Assembly (NCBI GenBank): GCA_905235085.1
Contig: CAJOKD010000005.1
Span: 1-64,000, forward strand
Direction of reading: 5' to 3'
Source of the DNA: an uncultured Bacteroidales bacterium
Lineage (GTDB): Bacteria; Bacteroidota; Bacteroidia; Bacteroidales; UBA932
Length of the DNA: 64,000 nucleotides
Position numbers and translations under genes: made by a program. Below are positions 42,773 through 52,326 of this stretch, piece after piece. Every line of letters starts with the position of its first letter. The stretch's first letter is position 1. Under the pieces are notes generated by a model. That model had not been told where the DNA came from, searched no databases, and saw only the letters and a list, made by a program, of their open reading frames with translations.

Positions 42773-43834
42773 TCACAATAACAAACCCCATACCACAAAA
42801 ACTACCGAGGCCAACGCAACTTTGACACCCTTCGCGATGAGGAAGGATTTCTTGCTGTCAGCGATCAGAGGAAGTGATGCGTGGCCGTCCTGGACAATCG
42901 AGTTGGCGAGCAGCACCGGGAACGGGATGACTCCGCTCGCGAACAGGGTTACGAAGACAAGGTGCGGTCCGGACTCCGGGATAAGGCCGACAAGGATGGC
43001 CAGCAGGATCATCCAGGCGGTATTGTCTCCGATCCAGGTCTCCAGGTCCACGAAATGGAACAGGATCCCGATGACTATCAGGACTCCGAAGGTCCAGGCG
43101 AATATGCTGGGAAGATGCTTGCAAACGATATGTTCCCAGAGATGCTCGTCCACGAAATGGTCGGAGGCGAATAGCAGGGCTCCGAGGATTACCAGGCTCA
43201 GGGCTCCGAAAGCCCAGAACATCCATTCCTCGCTGAGCAGGTTCAAGCCGTCGGCTTCTGCCTCCCCTTCTTCGAGGAACCCGGCCATAAGGGCTGCGAT
43301 GAATACCATCACCCCGATGAACAACACTATCCTTTTCCAGCCTGCGTGACGCTTTCCGGAATGGCTTTCGTGGGCGTCCTCTGAGTGCCCGGAGTCCTCT
43401 CCGGCGTGTATTTCGTAAGAATCTTCCAGACGGGTCGGTATCACGGCTCCCTTGCCGGATATGCGGTCCGTAACCAGCCCTACGATGATGGCGAGGCAGA
43501 ACAGGATTCCGAACAGCAGGGCGGCCTTGCCCGGGAACATTGCCAGCATCATAAAGGATTCGTCACCTGCGGTAGCTATCATCATAGCCAGCAGGGCTCC
43601 GAAACCCAACAGCCGGTGAGTATAGAGGGACACCACGGCGAAACCTCCGACACAGCCCGGAATAGCCCCAAGCAGGGCTGAGACAAGGACTTGCGTGAAT
43701 CTGGACTTGCCGAGCGACTTGAAAAGCCGGCCCTCGGATTCCACGTTGAAGAACTCGATGAGCATCATCATTATCACAACGAGTCCCGAAATGAGTATTG
43801 CGCTCCTGAGAGCTTCAAGGAATACGTCCAGCAT
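42773..43834 (-). CDS. ArsP_2-type putative heavy-metal exporter (10 TM)
   Basis: A 353-residue membrane protein resembling the putative ten-helix heavy-metal exporters of PF11449 (sometimes annotated as manganese transporter). Hydrophobic segments are arranged in two halves that share a related phrase: LGAIPGCVGGFAVVSLYTHRLLGFGAL.. with ATAGDE in the first, GLIPESGPHLVFVTLFASGVIPFPVLLANSI with QDGHASLPL in the second. The central loop is rich in His, Asp and Glu (EIHAGEDSGHSEDAHESHSG), a plausible metal-binding stretch. Substrate not established. It follows the DUF1573 gene by 9 nt. Confidence 0.75.
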   Translation of the reverse strand: MLDVFLEALRSAILISGLVVIMMMLIEFFNVESEGRLFKSLGKSRFTQVLVSALLGAIPGCVGGFAVVSLYTHRLLGFGALLAMMIATAGDESFMMLAMFPGKAALLFGILFCLAIIVGLVTDRISGKGAVIPTRLEDSYEIHAGEDSGHSEDAHESHSGKRHAGWKRIVLFIGVMVFIAALMAGFLEEGEAEADGLNLLSEEWMFWAFGALSLVILGALLFASDHFVDEHLWEHIVCKHLPSIFAWTFGVLIVIGILFHFVDLETWIGDNTAWMILLAILVGLIPESGPHLVFVTLFASGVIPFPVLLANSIVQDGHASLPLIADSKKSFLIAKGVKVALASVVFVVWGLLL

Positions 43835-43843
43835 CGGCGAAAG

Positions 43844-45031
43844 CTATTCTATCCAACCGGTCATGAACAGGTTCACGATCGGGCGCAGCGGAGAATTCGT
43901 AGTAAGGGTGACGACGATCAGGCACTCCCCTTTCGGCAGTCCTGAAGTGTCGAGGGTACACTTGAAATTGTATTTGCTTCCCGGGGCGACGTCAGGGAAA
44001 GCAGAGGGCTTGAGCTTGGAACTCTCGGAATCAACCTTATATACCTTGAGGGCGCTCTTGCCCTTATTGGATATCACGAAAGAGGCGTTCACCTTCTCAC
44101 CCGACTTGACTTTCCCGAAAGAGAAAGTGCTCTCGTTGGCGACCGGATTGGAGGCAGCATCCCGCTGGGCCTTGGTCCAGGAAGAGAAATCCTCCTTGGT
44201 GATGGTGAATATTCCTATTGAAGGCTTCCCCGCGCCGAGGAGCGGATTGGGGTCGGCAAGCAATGCTTCGGTGCCGGCTTCCTTCTTCGGATCCTGGGTC
44301 TGGGAGATAACCGCCTTGTAGGGCACGCCGTCCACGAGCGGGGTGGCATAGTGATAATTCTTGCCCCAGTGGCTGCGGTCCGATGTCACCGTATATGCGA
44401 GCTTTGCGGTTGCGCCGGGCGGGACTGGGTTCTGCGAAAGCTTCAGCGACAGGCCAGGGCTGACATCCTTGAATTTGACGTCGATAGGCTTCTTTCCGAG
44501 GTTGGCCACAAGGACTTCCCCGCTCTTCTGCTGGCCCTGCGACATATTCCCGCCCTTGATGTCCACTGACTTGAAGGCCAGGTTGCCGAAGCGTACCGGA
44601 TACATCTCCTTGAGAGAAAGCTTCTTGGAGTGGCTTTCGCCGCGTAGCCTAAGGATGACCGGCTGCTTCAGGCCGGAGACATACACCGTGAGTGTTTTGT
44701 CGAAAGGATAGCCGCCTTCGTCGTTCTTGTAGGTAGCTTTCACCTTTCCGCTCTCACCTGGCTTAACAGGTTCGCGGGTCCAGGTGACGTCGGTGCAACC
44801 GCAGGAGGATACCACGTTGTATATCACCATATTGGATCCGCTGACATTCTCCGCGGTGAAGGTCGCCGAGACAGGTCCGTCGGAGACGAGGATATCCCCG
44901 AAGTCGTGGACGGTCTTGTCGAAGCGTACTATCTCGCCGTAGGTATTGCCCGCCTTGGATCCCTGGGCCCGGATTCCGACCAGGAACGCGGAGCACAGGA
45001 GGGTGATTGTTATGACGGCCAGCTTTTTCAT
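43844..45031 (-). CDS. DUF1573-repeat exported protein
   Basis: A 395-residue secreted protein with a signal peptide (MKKLAVITITLLCSAFLVGIRA) and several immunoglobulin-like beta domains. The first is a clear DUF1573: FDKTVHDFGDILVSDGPVSATF, NVVSSCGCTDVTWTREPVKPGESG and VKATYKNDEGGYPF. Two further ASPM/SPD-2/Hydin-like domains follow; the last has FSFGKVKSGEKVNASFVISNKG. The open frame continues 75 codons upstream, into parE promoter DNA, but the ATG at 45031 gives a normal signal peptide. Role unknown; likely a periplasmic or surface scaffold. Confidence 0.87.
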   Translation of the reverse strand: MKKLAVITITLLCSAFLVGIRAQGSKAGNTYGEIVRFDKTVHDFGDILVSDGPVSATFTAENVSGSNMVIYNVVSSCGCTDVTWTREPVKPGESGKVKATYKNDEGGYPFDKTLTVYVSGLKQPVILRLRGESHSKKLSLKEMYPVRFGNLAFKSVDIKGGNMSQGQQKSGEVLVANLGKKPIDVKFKDVSPGLSLKLSQNPVPPGATAKLAYTVTSDRSHWGKNYHYATPLVDGVPYKAVISQTQDPKKEAGTEALLADPNPLLGAGKPSIGIFTITKEDFSSWTKAQRDAASNPVANESTFSFGKVKSGEKVNASFVISNKGKSALKVYKVDSESSKLKPSAFPDVAPGSKYNFKCTLDTSGLPKGECLIVVTLTTNSPLRPIVNLFMTGWIE

Positions 45032-45084
45032 CGTGTCAGTTTCTTGAATGTAATGGAAGGCATTTGCAAATACCTTTCCAAATG

Positions 45085-45092
45085 CAAAAATA
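45085..45092 (-). promoter_or_regulatory. Candidate -7 element for the DUF1573 gene
   Basis: Minus-strand TATTTTTG about 53 nt before the ATG at 45031, divergent from the parE promoter. Confidence 0.45.
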
Positions 45093-45131
45093 CTACAAAA
45101 AGATACTTTTTCAAATCCCGCCAAAAGTTCG

Positions 45132-45139
45132 TAAATTTG
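45132..45139 (+). promoter_or_regulatory. -7 element for parE (leaderless)
   Basis: TAAATTTG ends 7 nt before the parE ATG, with a T-rich -33 region (CTTTTTC) in front. Confidence 0.65.
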
Positions 45140-45146
45140 TCCGATT

Positions 45147-47075
45147 ATGCAGAACAATAACGAATATACTGACGCCAACATAAAGACTCTGGAAGGAGTC
45201 GAACATATTCGCCGCCGTCCCGGTATGTACATCGGCCGGCTCGGCAACGGTGCCAATCCCGGTGACGGTATCTACGTGCTCCTCAAGGAGATCGTGGACA
45301 ACTGCATCGACGAGTTTTCGGCCGGCTTCGGCAACAAGGTCCTCATCGGGATCGAGGACAGGCAGGTCACTGTCAGGGACTTCGGCCGCGGAATCCCGCT
45401 CGGCTCTGTGGTCAAGGCCACGAGCCAGCTGAATACGGGCGGCAAGTTCGACGACAAGGTATTCAAGAAATCAGTCGGTCTGAACGGAGTCGGAACGAAG
45501 GCTGTGAACGCCCTTTCGGAGAAATTCTATGTGGAGTCGTTCAGGGACGGTGAGAGTTCCTGGGCTACCTACGAGAGAGGCGAGCTGAAGGACAGCGGCA
45601 AGAAAGAGAAGGTTTCGGAAAAGAACGGTACCCTCGTGGTATTCACTCCGGACTCCGAGATGTTCGGTGCCTACGAGTTCCATATGGACATCGTGGAAAC
45701 GATGGTCAAGAACTATTCCTACCTCAAGAAGGGGCTTTCGCTGGTACTCAACGGGACGGCTTACAAGTCGGAGAACGGCCTCCTCGACCTCGTCCGCGAG
45801 AACATGTCGGAAACTCCTCTGTATGAGCCGATCCACCTTGAGGACGAGGACATCGAAGTCGTGATCACCCACGGCAATTCCTACGGTGAGAACATATCGT
45901 CGTTCGTCAACGGACAGAATACGAGGGACGGAGGAACCCACCTGGCCGCCTTCCGCGAGGCCATCGCGAAGACCCTGAAGGATTACTTCAAGAAAGACTA
46001 CAAGCCGGAGGACTGCCGCCAGGGTATAATCGGTGCGGTGAGCATCCAGATCCAGGAGCCGAATTTCGAAGGCCAGACCAAGACCAAGCTGGGTTCCACC
46101 TATATGTGGGAGAAATACAAGACCGACGCTAACGGCAAGAAGGTCCAGAACCCGGACGGTTCGTTGGAGATAGACCGCGGCCCGACCATCAGGTCTTTCA
46201 TCAATGACTTCATAGCCAAGCACTTAGACAACTATCTCCGCATCCACACCGACCTTGCTCCAATCATCGAGAACAAGATAAAGGAGTCCCAAGCCGAGCG
46301 TGAGGAGATAGCCGGGATCCAGAAGAAGACCAGGGAGAGGAACAAGAAGGCCAACGTATATAACCGGAAGCTGCGCGACTGCCGCTACCATTTCTGCGAC
46401 AAGCTTCCTAAGGACAAGCAGGACCTCGCCGAGCAGACCAGCATATTCATAACCGAGGGAGACTCCGCTTCCGGTACCATAACCAAGGTCCGCAACGCCA
46501 ACTACCAGGCGGTGTTCAGCCTCCGAGGCAAGCCTATCAACTGCTACAAGGAGAGCCGCAAGAAGGTGGCTGAGAACGAGGAGCTAAACCTGCTGATCTC
46601 AGCTCTCGGAGTCGAGGACGACCTGGACAATCTCCGCTACAACAACATAATCGTCGCGACCGATGCCGATGACGACGGAATGCACATCCGTATGCTCGTC
46701 CTTACCTTCTTTATGAAGTATTATCCGGACCTTATCCGCAGGGGGCACGTGCATATCCTCCAGACTCCGCTGTTCAGGGTGGCCAACAAGAAGGAAAGGA
46801 GGTACTGCTATTCCCAGGAAGAGAAAGAGGCTGCCATCAAGTCATTGAAGACAGCCGTACAGATAACCAGGTTCAAGGGCCTGGGAGAGATATCCTCCGA
46901 CGAGTTCGTAGACTTCATCGGAGAGAATATGCGGCTTGACCTCGTGAATCTGGCCGATGAGGAGTCTATCTCCGACATTATGGCCTTCTATATGGGGGAC
47001 AACACTATAGAGCGTCAGAACTTCATCCGCGCCAACCTGAGGTCGGAGGAAGAGCTGGAGGACGTGAACATCTAA
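45147..47075 (+). CDS. parE: DNA topoisomerase IV subunit B (ParE)
   Basis: The ATPase subunit of a type IIA topoisomerase, decatenating daughter chromosomes. GHKL motifs: EIVDNCIDEF, VRDFGRGIPLG and GLNGVGTKAVNAL; then the transducer domain with QTKTKLGS; then the TOPRIM domain with ITEGDSASGTI and ATDADDDGMHIRML, and the C-terminal RFKGLGEISSDEF. 642 residues and the sequence of the N-terminus (TLEGVEHIRRRPGMYIGRL) fit the Bacteroidetes ParE form better than GyrB, though I rely on memory for that choice. The expected partner parC is not in the window; an acyltransferase follows after 11 nt. Confidence 0.92.
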   Translation: MQNNNEYTDANIKTLEGVEHIRRRPGMYIGRLGNGANPGDGIYVLLKEIVDNCIDEFSAGFGNKVLIGIEDRQVTVRDFGRGIPLGSVVKATSQLNTGGKFDDKVFKKSVGLNGVGTKAVNALSEKFYVESFRDGESSWATYERGELKDSGKKEKVSEKNGTLVVFTPDSEMFGAYEFHMDIVETMVKNYSYLKKGLSLVLNGTAYKSENGLLDLVRENMSETPLYEPIHLEDEDIEVVITHGNSYGENISSFVNGQNTRDGGTHLAAFREAIAKTLKDYFKKDYKPEDCRQGIIGAVSIQIQEPNFEGQTKTKLGSTYMWEKYKTDANGKKVQNPDGSLEIDRGPTIRSFINDFIAKHLDNYLRIHTDLAPIIENKIKESQAEREEIAGIQKKTRERNKKANVYNRKLRDCRYHFCDKLPKDKQDLAEQTSIFITEGDSASGTITKVRNANYQAVFSLRGKPINCYKESRKKVAENEELNLLISALGVEDDLDNLRYNNIIVATDADDDGMHIRMLVLTFFMKYYPDLIRRGHVHILQTPLFRVANKKERRYCYSQEEKEAAIKSLKTAVQITRFKGLGEISSDEFVDFIGENMRLDLVNLADEESISDIMAFYMGDNTIERQNFIRANLRSEEELEDVNI

Positions 47076-47086
47076 AGCAATGGGAT

Positions 47087-47647
47087 ATGTCAGGATGGAG
47101 TAGATTCTGCGGCTGGCTGCTCAGGAAGAAAGGATGGACCCCTGTCGGAGGTCCGGTAACCGACAAGAAGGCCATCATACTCGGTGTGCCCCACACCTCG
47201 GTCAAGGATTTCGTAATCTCCTACCTCTTCTATACGGCCTTCGATGCCCAGAAGTGCAAGGTGATGATAAAGAAGGAGTTCTTCTTCTGGCCGGTCGGTC
47301 CCCTACTCCGTCGCCTGGGAGCCGTTCCAGTGGACAGGAGCAATGCCTCCACCCTCGTCAAGAGCCTGATTTCCCAGATGGAGAACGAGGATTCCTTCGT
47401 CCTGGCAATCGCGCCGGAGGGCACCCGCAAGCCGGTCAGGAAATGGAAGACCGGATACCACCTTATCGCTAAGGAAGTGGGCTGTCCGGTCTACCTGGGT
47501 TATTTCGACTGGGGCTCGAAACGGGTCAGCGTCGGAGAAAAGGTGGAGCTTACCGACGACGCACGTGCCGACACCGAACGCATCCAGGCGATCTACGAGG
47601 AGATGCATCTGACTGGAAAGCATCCTGAAGGTTACGTAACACACTGA
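47087..47647 (+). CDS. PlsC-type acyltransferase
   Basis: A 186-residue acyltransferase of the 1-acylglycerol-3-phosphate family. The catalytic HX4D is PHTSVKD, and the acyl-acceptor motif is APEGTRKP. There is no clear transmembrane anchor, and the protein is shorter than typical PlsC (about 240), as in a short form common in Bacteroidetes. It lies between parE and a long-chain acyl-CoA synthetase (5 nt apart), so fatty-acid or phospholipid metabolism is the likely context. Acceptor specificity not known. Confidence 0.86.
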   Translation: MSGWSRFCGWLLRKKGWTPVGGPVTDKKAIILGVPHTSVKDFVISYLFYTAFDAQKCKVMIKKEFFFWPVGPLLRRLGAVPVDRSNASTLVKSLISQMENEDSFVLAIAPEGTRKPVRKWKTGYHLIAKEVGCPVYLGYFDWGSKRVSVGEKVELTDDARADTERIQAIYEEMHLTGKHPEGYVTH

Positions 47648-47652
47648 TTCTG

Positions 47653-49320
47653 ATGTCAAAGAGAAGACTGTTCAAGGCTAGCAGGGAAAATTACGTCACT
47701 ACCCTGGCCAAACTGTTCGAATACGCGACCGACAACTTCGCCGGGAGGCCTTTGGCCCGTTTCGTGGATGGCGGACAGGAATACACTTACGAGAGTTTCA
47801 AGCACAAGTGCCTGGAGTTGTCGCAGCGTTTCAACCGCTTCGGCATCAGCGCCGGCGACAAGGTGGCCATCCTGTCCAACAATATGCCCAACTGGACGGT
47901 GGCGATGTTCTCCTGCGTTCCTTTCGGCAGGGTCACCGTGCCTATCCTTCCGGATTCTTCCGAGAGCGAAGTCACGAATATCCTGACCCACTCGGGCTGC
48001 AAGGCCATATTCATCTCCAAGCGGATGCTGAAGAAGCTCAGCAACGAGGTGAAGGACAAGATGACTCTCGTCATCGACATCGAGACTTTCGAGTTGATAA
48101 AGAAAGACGACCACGCGTTCACCTGCGAGGGCCACGGAGCGGATCCCCAGGCGGACGACCTGGCGTCAATCATCTATACCTCAGGTACTTCCGGCAAGGC
48201 TAAAGGCGTAATGCTGAGCCATCGGAACTTCTGCCAGAACATCATCGCTGCATATCACGCCCAGAAAGCCGGCAAGAAAGACCGCTGGCTTTCGATCCTT
48301 CCGATGTCCCACACCTACGAGATGGCTTTCAGCGTCCTGTACCCGTTGTATGTCGGAGGGTGCGTGTACTATATCCAGAAGCCCCCTACACCTTCCATCC
48401 TGATGAAAGCGATGAAAGACGTGAGGCCTACGATAATGTGCGCCGTACCGCTCATCATCGAGAAGATATACAAGAACAGCGTTGTGCCTACGGTCGAGAA
48501 GAGCAAGACCCTGTCGTGGCTCAAGAAAAAGGCCCCGTGGCTCCTGTACTGGCTGATCGGGAAGAAACTGTACAAGAACTTCGGCGGCAAACTGAAGTTC
48601 TTCGGAATCGGAGGATCGAAGCTCGACCCGACCGTCGAAGAGTTCCTCAACAAGGCCAGGTTCCCTTATGCCATCGGATACGGACTTACCGAAACCGCTC
48701 CTCTTATCACGAATGCCTGCGTCGGAAAGACTGTCGTGGGTTCCATCGGCGTTCCCGCATACAATGTAGAGGTGAAGCTCCAGAACGTGAACCCGGAGAC
48801 CGGTGAAGGAGAGATAATCGCCAAAGGCGACAATGTGATGCTCGGTTATTACCGGGATCCTGAGAGGACCCGTGCCGCCCTTACCGACGACGGCTGGTTC
48901 CGTACCAACGACCTTGCATCGGTGGATTCCAAAGGCAGGTATTACATCAAGGGACGCCTCGGCAATATGATCGTGGGCCCTTCCGGAGAGAATATATATC
49001 CGGAAGAGATCGAGCAGGTAATCAATGACATAAGGGGCGTGGAGGAGTCGCTGGTCATCGAACGTAACGGAAAGCTCGTGGCCCTTGTGAAATTCGACGA
49101 AGAGTTCGTAGATTGGGACGGGCTCGAGAAAGAGGAGAACTTCTACGAAAAGCTCGAAGCCAAGAAGAAGGCCGTGATGGACTATGTCAACAAGCGTGTC
49201 AGCAAGCAGTCCAAGATCGGGGAGATCAACGCTATGAAGGAATCCTTCGAGAAGACCGCCACCCAGAAGATCAGGCGTTTCAAATACCTGCGCGGCGGAC
49301 AGTCCGATAACGAGAAGTAG
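47653..49320 (+). CDS. fadD: Long-chain fatty acid--CoA ligase (AMP-forming)
   Basis: A 555-residue adenylate-forming enzyme. The AMP-binding motif YTSGTSGKAKGVMLSHRNF, the A5-type GYGLTETAPLITNA, the TDDGWFRTNDLASVD region and the hinge-following KGRLGNMIVGPSGENIYPEEIEQ are all present. These mark acyl-CoA synthetases activating long-chain fatty acids; acyl-ACP synthetase activity is the alternative. It is co-oriented with the PlsC-type gene 5 nt upstream, suggesting that the two act on the same acyl chains. No clear terminator follows. Confidence 0.9.
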   Translation: MSKRRLFKASRENYVTTLAKLFEYATDNFAGRPLARFVDGGQEYTYESFKHKCLELSQRFNRFGISAGDKVAILSNNMPNWTVAMFSCVPFGRVTVPILPDSSESEVTNILTHSGCKAIFISKRMLKKLSNEVKDKMTLVIDIETFELIKKDDHAFTCEGHGADPQADDLASIIYTSGTSGKAKGVMLSHRNFCQNIIAAYHAQKAGKKDRWLSILPMSHTYEMAFSVLYPLYVGGCVYYIQKPPTPSILMKAMKDVRPTIMCAVPLIIEKIYKNSVVPTVEKSKTLSWLKKKAPWLLYWLIGKKLYKNFGGKLKFFGIGGSKLDPTVEEFLNKARFPYAIGYGLTETAPLITNACVGKTVVGSIGVPAYNVEVKLQNVNPETGEGEIIAKGDNVMLGYYRDPERTRAALTDDGWFRTNDLASVDSKGRYYIKGRLGNMIVGPSGENIYPEEIEQVINDIRGVEESLVIERNGKLVALVKFDEEFVDWDGLEKEENFYEKLEAKKKAVMDYVNKRVSKQSKIGEINAMKESFEKTATQKIRRFKYLRGGQSDNEK

Positions 49321-49391
49321 ATGCCAATCGCGGTTTTACCTGATAATTAACTGGTTTCGTTGATTATATTCCTACGGGGAGCGATGTTTGC

Positions 49392-49399
49392 TATATTTG
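49392..49399 (+). promoter_or_regulatory. Candidate -7 element for the Cthe_2159-type gene
   Basis: TATATTTG, 26 nt before the ATG at 49426. Confidence 0.55.
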
Positions 49400-49425
49400 G
49401 ATAGCGAACTATAACATATATCGCT

Positions 49426-51492
49426 ATGAGACCCTTTTACAAACTGCCGATGCGATTGGCCGCATTATTTATATTGATAAGTATCTACGGCTGCCAAGGC
49501 GACCTGATCGAGACTGACGACAGTACCACGCCGACGCAGGAGGATCCGGGGTTCTTCTGGAGTGCCTCTGCGTACGTAGCCAATATAGATGAAGAGAACA
49601 CTTTCCCTGTCCTAACCAACACCTACGGTCTGGATGTCACCTACTCTTCCAGCAACACCAACGTTGCAACCATAACATCCGACGGGAAGGTCACTCTTCT
49701 ATCTACCGGATCCACAACCATTTCCGCAACATTCGCCGGGAACGACACCTACAAGACGGCGACCGCCTCATATTCGCTGGTCGTCACGAACGGCACCGAT
49801 GACGGGGCCGGGAACTACTCGTTCGCCAGTACTGGTGACAGTTCTTCGGATGACGACATTTCCAATACCGTATTCACCCGTATGATACGCATAGCGTATT
49901 CCTCTGGAGGGGCTACGGTGACAGGCGACCATTTCGGCTACGTCACCGTAAACGGCAACAAGGTCACTGTCAACAACACCGGAGACGAGTGCATAGTATA
50001 TGAGCTCTCGGGGAACGCTTCAAGCGGTAATTTCAAGCTGTACAGCACGAGGAAGCAGGCAATCCTTCTGAACGGGGTTTCCCTCACGAATCCGGATGGA
50101 GCAGTAATCGACAACCAGAGCGGCAAACGTACGTTCCTTATGGTGGAAGGTACCAATATCCTTTCCGACGGATCTTCCGCTGCATATTCCACCAGCAACG
50201 ATGTGGATATGAAGGCCGTGATATTCAGCGAGGGACAACTCGTGATCAGCGGCGGAGGTTCGCTTACAGTCAATGCTATCAACAAGCAGGAGAAGGGCTG
50301 CATAACGTCTGACGACTATGTAAGGATAATGGAGGGCCCGTCCATCAACCTGACGTCATCTAGCTCCGCTGGGCACGGGATAAAGGGAAACGACTACGTC
50401 CAGCTGAGCGGGGGCAACCTTACGATATCGGTAGCTGCCGCCAAGAAGAAAGGCATCGCATCCGACGATTATGTCCTAGTGGAGGGAGGAACGCATAATA
50501 TCACTGTTACCGGCGGGGTCGCTTATGACAGCGAAGATGAAGAATACAAAGGCACTGCGGGCATCAAGGCTGACAATTACTTCGGGATGACCGGGGGTAC
50601 AGTTACGATCAAGAATACCGGTACCGGAGGCAAGGGCGTTCACGCGGGAAGTTATAACTTCGATGAGAAGACCCACTCTGTGTCAGACAGTTTCATCAGC
50701 GGTGGAGAGTTGACTATAACCACTTCCGGGAAGGAGGCCAACGACGTTTCCTGCAAGGGCATAAAGATAGGCTGGGTAACCAAGAGCGGCAGCGGCGAAC
50801 GGGCTAAAGTAACCGGCAGTGCAGGAAACCTTACGATAAGCGGTGGGTCGGTCGTGGTAAGTGCGGCCAATTCCGAAGGCATCGAATGCAAGGGTGTGCT
50901 GACCATATCCGGTGGAGGAACCTACGTTACATCATCCGGCGACGACGCAATCAACAGCCTCGGAGAAATGGACATAACAGGCGGTTATGTATATGCATAT
51001 TCATCACAGAATGACGCGATGGACGCCAACGGAGACTTGAAGATTTCCGGAGGATATGTAATGGCCATCTGCACCAAGGGGAATCCTGAAGTGGCCCTCG
51101 ACGCCAATACCGAAGGCGGTTACAAGCTGTACATCCAAAGCGGAGCCACCTTGGTTGCCTACGGAGGTTTGGAAAGCAGTTACTCATCTTCCCAAACCAT
51201 ATATTCCTTGAGCGGGACGGCAGGTAGTTGGAACGCCCTGCACAACGGCAGTGCTTATATCGCGGCCTTCAAGCTTCCGGCAGGTGTCTCCTCTGTAGCA
51301 GTGACAGCGCCTTCATTATCAAATGGTTACAAGAGCGTGAACGTAGAAGGTGCCACATATTGCAACGGAGTATGGGCAGACTCGGGGATCACTGGAGGCT
51401 CCAAGGTCAGCCTCGGCAGCTACAGTGGTGGCGGCGGTCCTGGTGGGCCTGGAGGAGGAGGTCCAGGCGGTGGAGGCCCAGGCGGACACTGA
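49426..51492 (+). CDS. Cthe_2159-type carbohydrate-binding lipoprotein
   Basis: A 688-residue exported lipoprotein (lipobox YGC near residue 23). After a Big_2-like immunoglobulin domain (LDVTYSSSNTNVATITSDGKV) comes a long right-handed beta-helix of the Cthe_2159 (PF14262) carbohydrate-binding type, with recurring phrases such as GGGSLTVNAINKQEKGCITSDDYV, LSGGNLTISVAAAKKKGIASDDYV, ITGGYVYAYSSQNDAMDANGDL. The founding member binds acidic polysaccharide. The extreme C-terminus is a Gly/Pro-rich tail (GGGGPGGPGGGGPGG), possibly flexible and surface-exposed. DUF2490 is encoded 30 nt downstream. Confidence 0.85.
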   Translation: MRPFYKLPMRLAALFILISIYGCQGDLIETDDSTTPTQEDPGFFWSASAYVANIDEENTFPVLTNTYGLDVTYSSSNTNVATITSDGKVTLLSTGSTTISATFAGNDTYKTATASYSLVVTNGTDDGAGNYSFASTGDSSSDDDISNTVFTRMIRIAYSSGGATVTGDHFGYVTVNGNKVTVNNTGDECIVYELSGNASSGNFKLYSTRKQAILLNGVSLTNPDGAVIDNQSGKRTFLMVEGTNILSDGSSAAYSTSNDVDMKAVIFSEGQLVISGGGSLTVNAINKQEKGCITSDDYVRIMEGPSINLTSSSSAGHGIKGNDYVQLSGGNLTISVAAAKKKGIASDDYVLVEGGTHNITVTGGVAYDSEDEEYKGTAGIKADNYFGMTGGTVTIKNTGTGGKGVHAGSYNFDEKTHSVSDSFISGGELTITTSGKEANDVSCKGIKIGWVTKSGSGERAKVTGSAGNLTISGGSVVVSAANSEGIECKGVLTISGGGTYVTSSGDDAINSLGEMDITGGYVYAYSSQNDAMDANGDLKISGGYVMAICTKGNPEVALDANTEGGYKLYIQSGATLVAYGGLESSYSSSQTIYSLSGTAGSWNALHNGSAYIAAFKLPAGVSSVAVTAPSLSNGYKSVNVEGATYCNGVWADSGITGGSKVSLGSYSGGGGPGGPGGGGPGGGGPGGH

Positions 51493-51522
51493 TAATCGAA
51501 AAAATTGACTATATTGCAGGAT

Positions 51523-52320
51523 ATGGATAAACGGATCACTATATTGCTCGCCTTGATGACGGTCCTGCCTTTCGGATTGAGGGCTCAGGGCACTGACAAC
51601 GAGCTGGAGACCGACTTCGGCGCCAGGTTGAACGTCACGGCAGACGCGAAGATAAAGAAGGGCTTCCACTGGACCGTGGAGGCGGAAGCCAGGATGAGGG
51701 AGAACTTCTCCGAACTCGGAAGGCTCCAGGCCGGGACCGGTTTCACTTACAAGCTGAACGAATACCTGAAGGTCGGCGCCGGATACATATTTATGGAGAA
51801 CAAGAATTCTTCGGATGAATGGAAGATCCGTCACCGTTTCTACGGCAATGCCACGGTGGGATTCAAGGCCGGAGAGTGGCGCATATCCCTCAAGGAGAGG
51901 CTGCAGCTGACGCACCGCGACGTGAACAACAGGTTCCAGGACACGCCTAATTCCCTGGCGCTGAAAAGCCGCCTGAAGGTCGCTTACAAGGGCATACACG
52001 CCTGGACTCCATACGTTTACGGTGAGTTGAGGAACGTCTTCAACGATCCAGCCTGCAGCGCCACCTGGAGCACCGCCAGCCAGGCATATTCGGACTATTC
52101 TTTCCTCGGGTATTCGGATGCCTATTTCAACAGGCTCAGAGGCTGCCTGGGCACCGAGCTGAAAGTCAGCTACCAGAGCTCGTTCGATTTCTACCTCCTG
52201 CTGGACTACAACTACGACAAGAACATAGACACCAATAAGGAGGGTACGAAACTCAAGTCCCTGACATACGACAGGAAACTGATGACTTCACTCGGAGTCA
52301 GCTACATATTCTCCTTCTAG
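51523..52320 (+). CDS. DUF2490 outer-membrane beta-barrel protein
   Basis: A 265-residue exported protein (signal peptide ending LRAQG) with alternating beta strands rich in aromatic residues and ending in SLGVSYIFSF, a C-terminal phenylalanine typical of outer-membrane barrels. The pattern WTVEAEARMRENFSELGRLQAGTGFTYKLNEYLKVGAGY matches DUF2490. A TTG at 51505 would add six residues; the ATG at 51523 gives the normal signal peptide. It probably shares a transcript with the Cthe_2159-type gene. Function unknown. Confidence 0.82.
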   Translation: MDKRITILLALMTVLPFGLRAQGTDNELETDFGARLNVTADAKIKKGFHWTVEAEARMRENFSELGRLQAGTGFTYKLNEYLKVGAGYIFMENKNSSDEWKIRHRFYGNATVGFKAGEWRISLKERLQLTHRDVNNRFQDTPNSLALKSRLKVAYKGIHAWTPYVYGELRNVFNDPACSATWSTASQAYSDYSFLGYSDAYFNRLRGCLGTELKVSYQSSFDFYLLLDYNYDKNIDTNKEGTKLKSLTYDRKLMTSLGVSYIFSF

Positions 52321-52326
52321 GGAAAA

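Noticed and set aside
44906..45160. Open frame extension of the DUF1573 protein and small plus-strand ORF
   Set aside because: The extension crosses the parE start and both divergent promoters; the signal peptide starting at 45031 is convincing.
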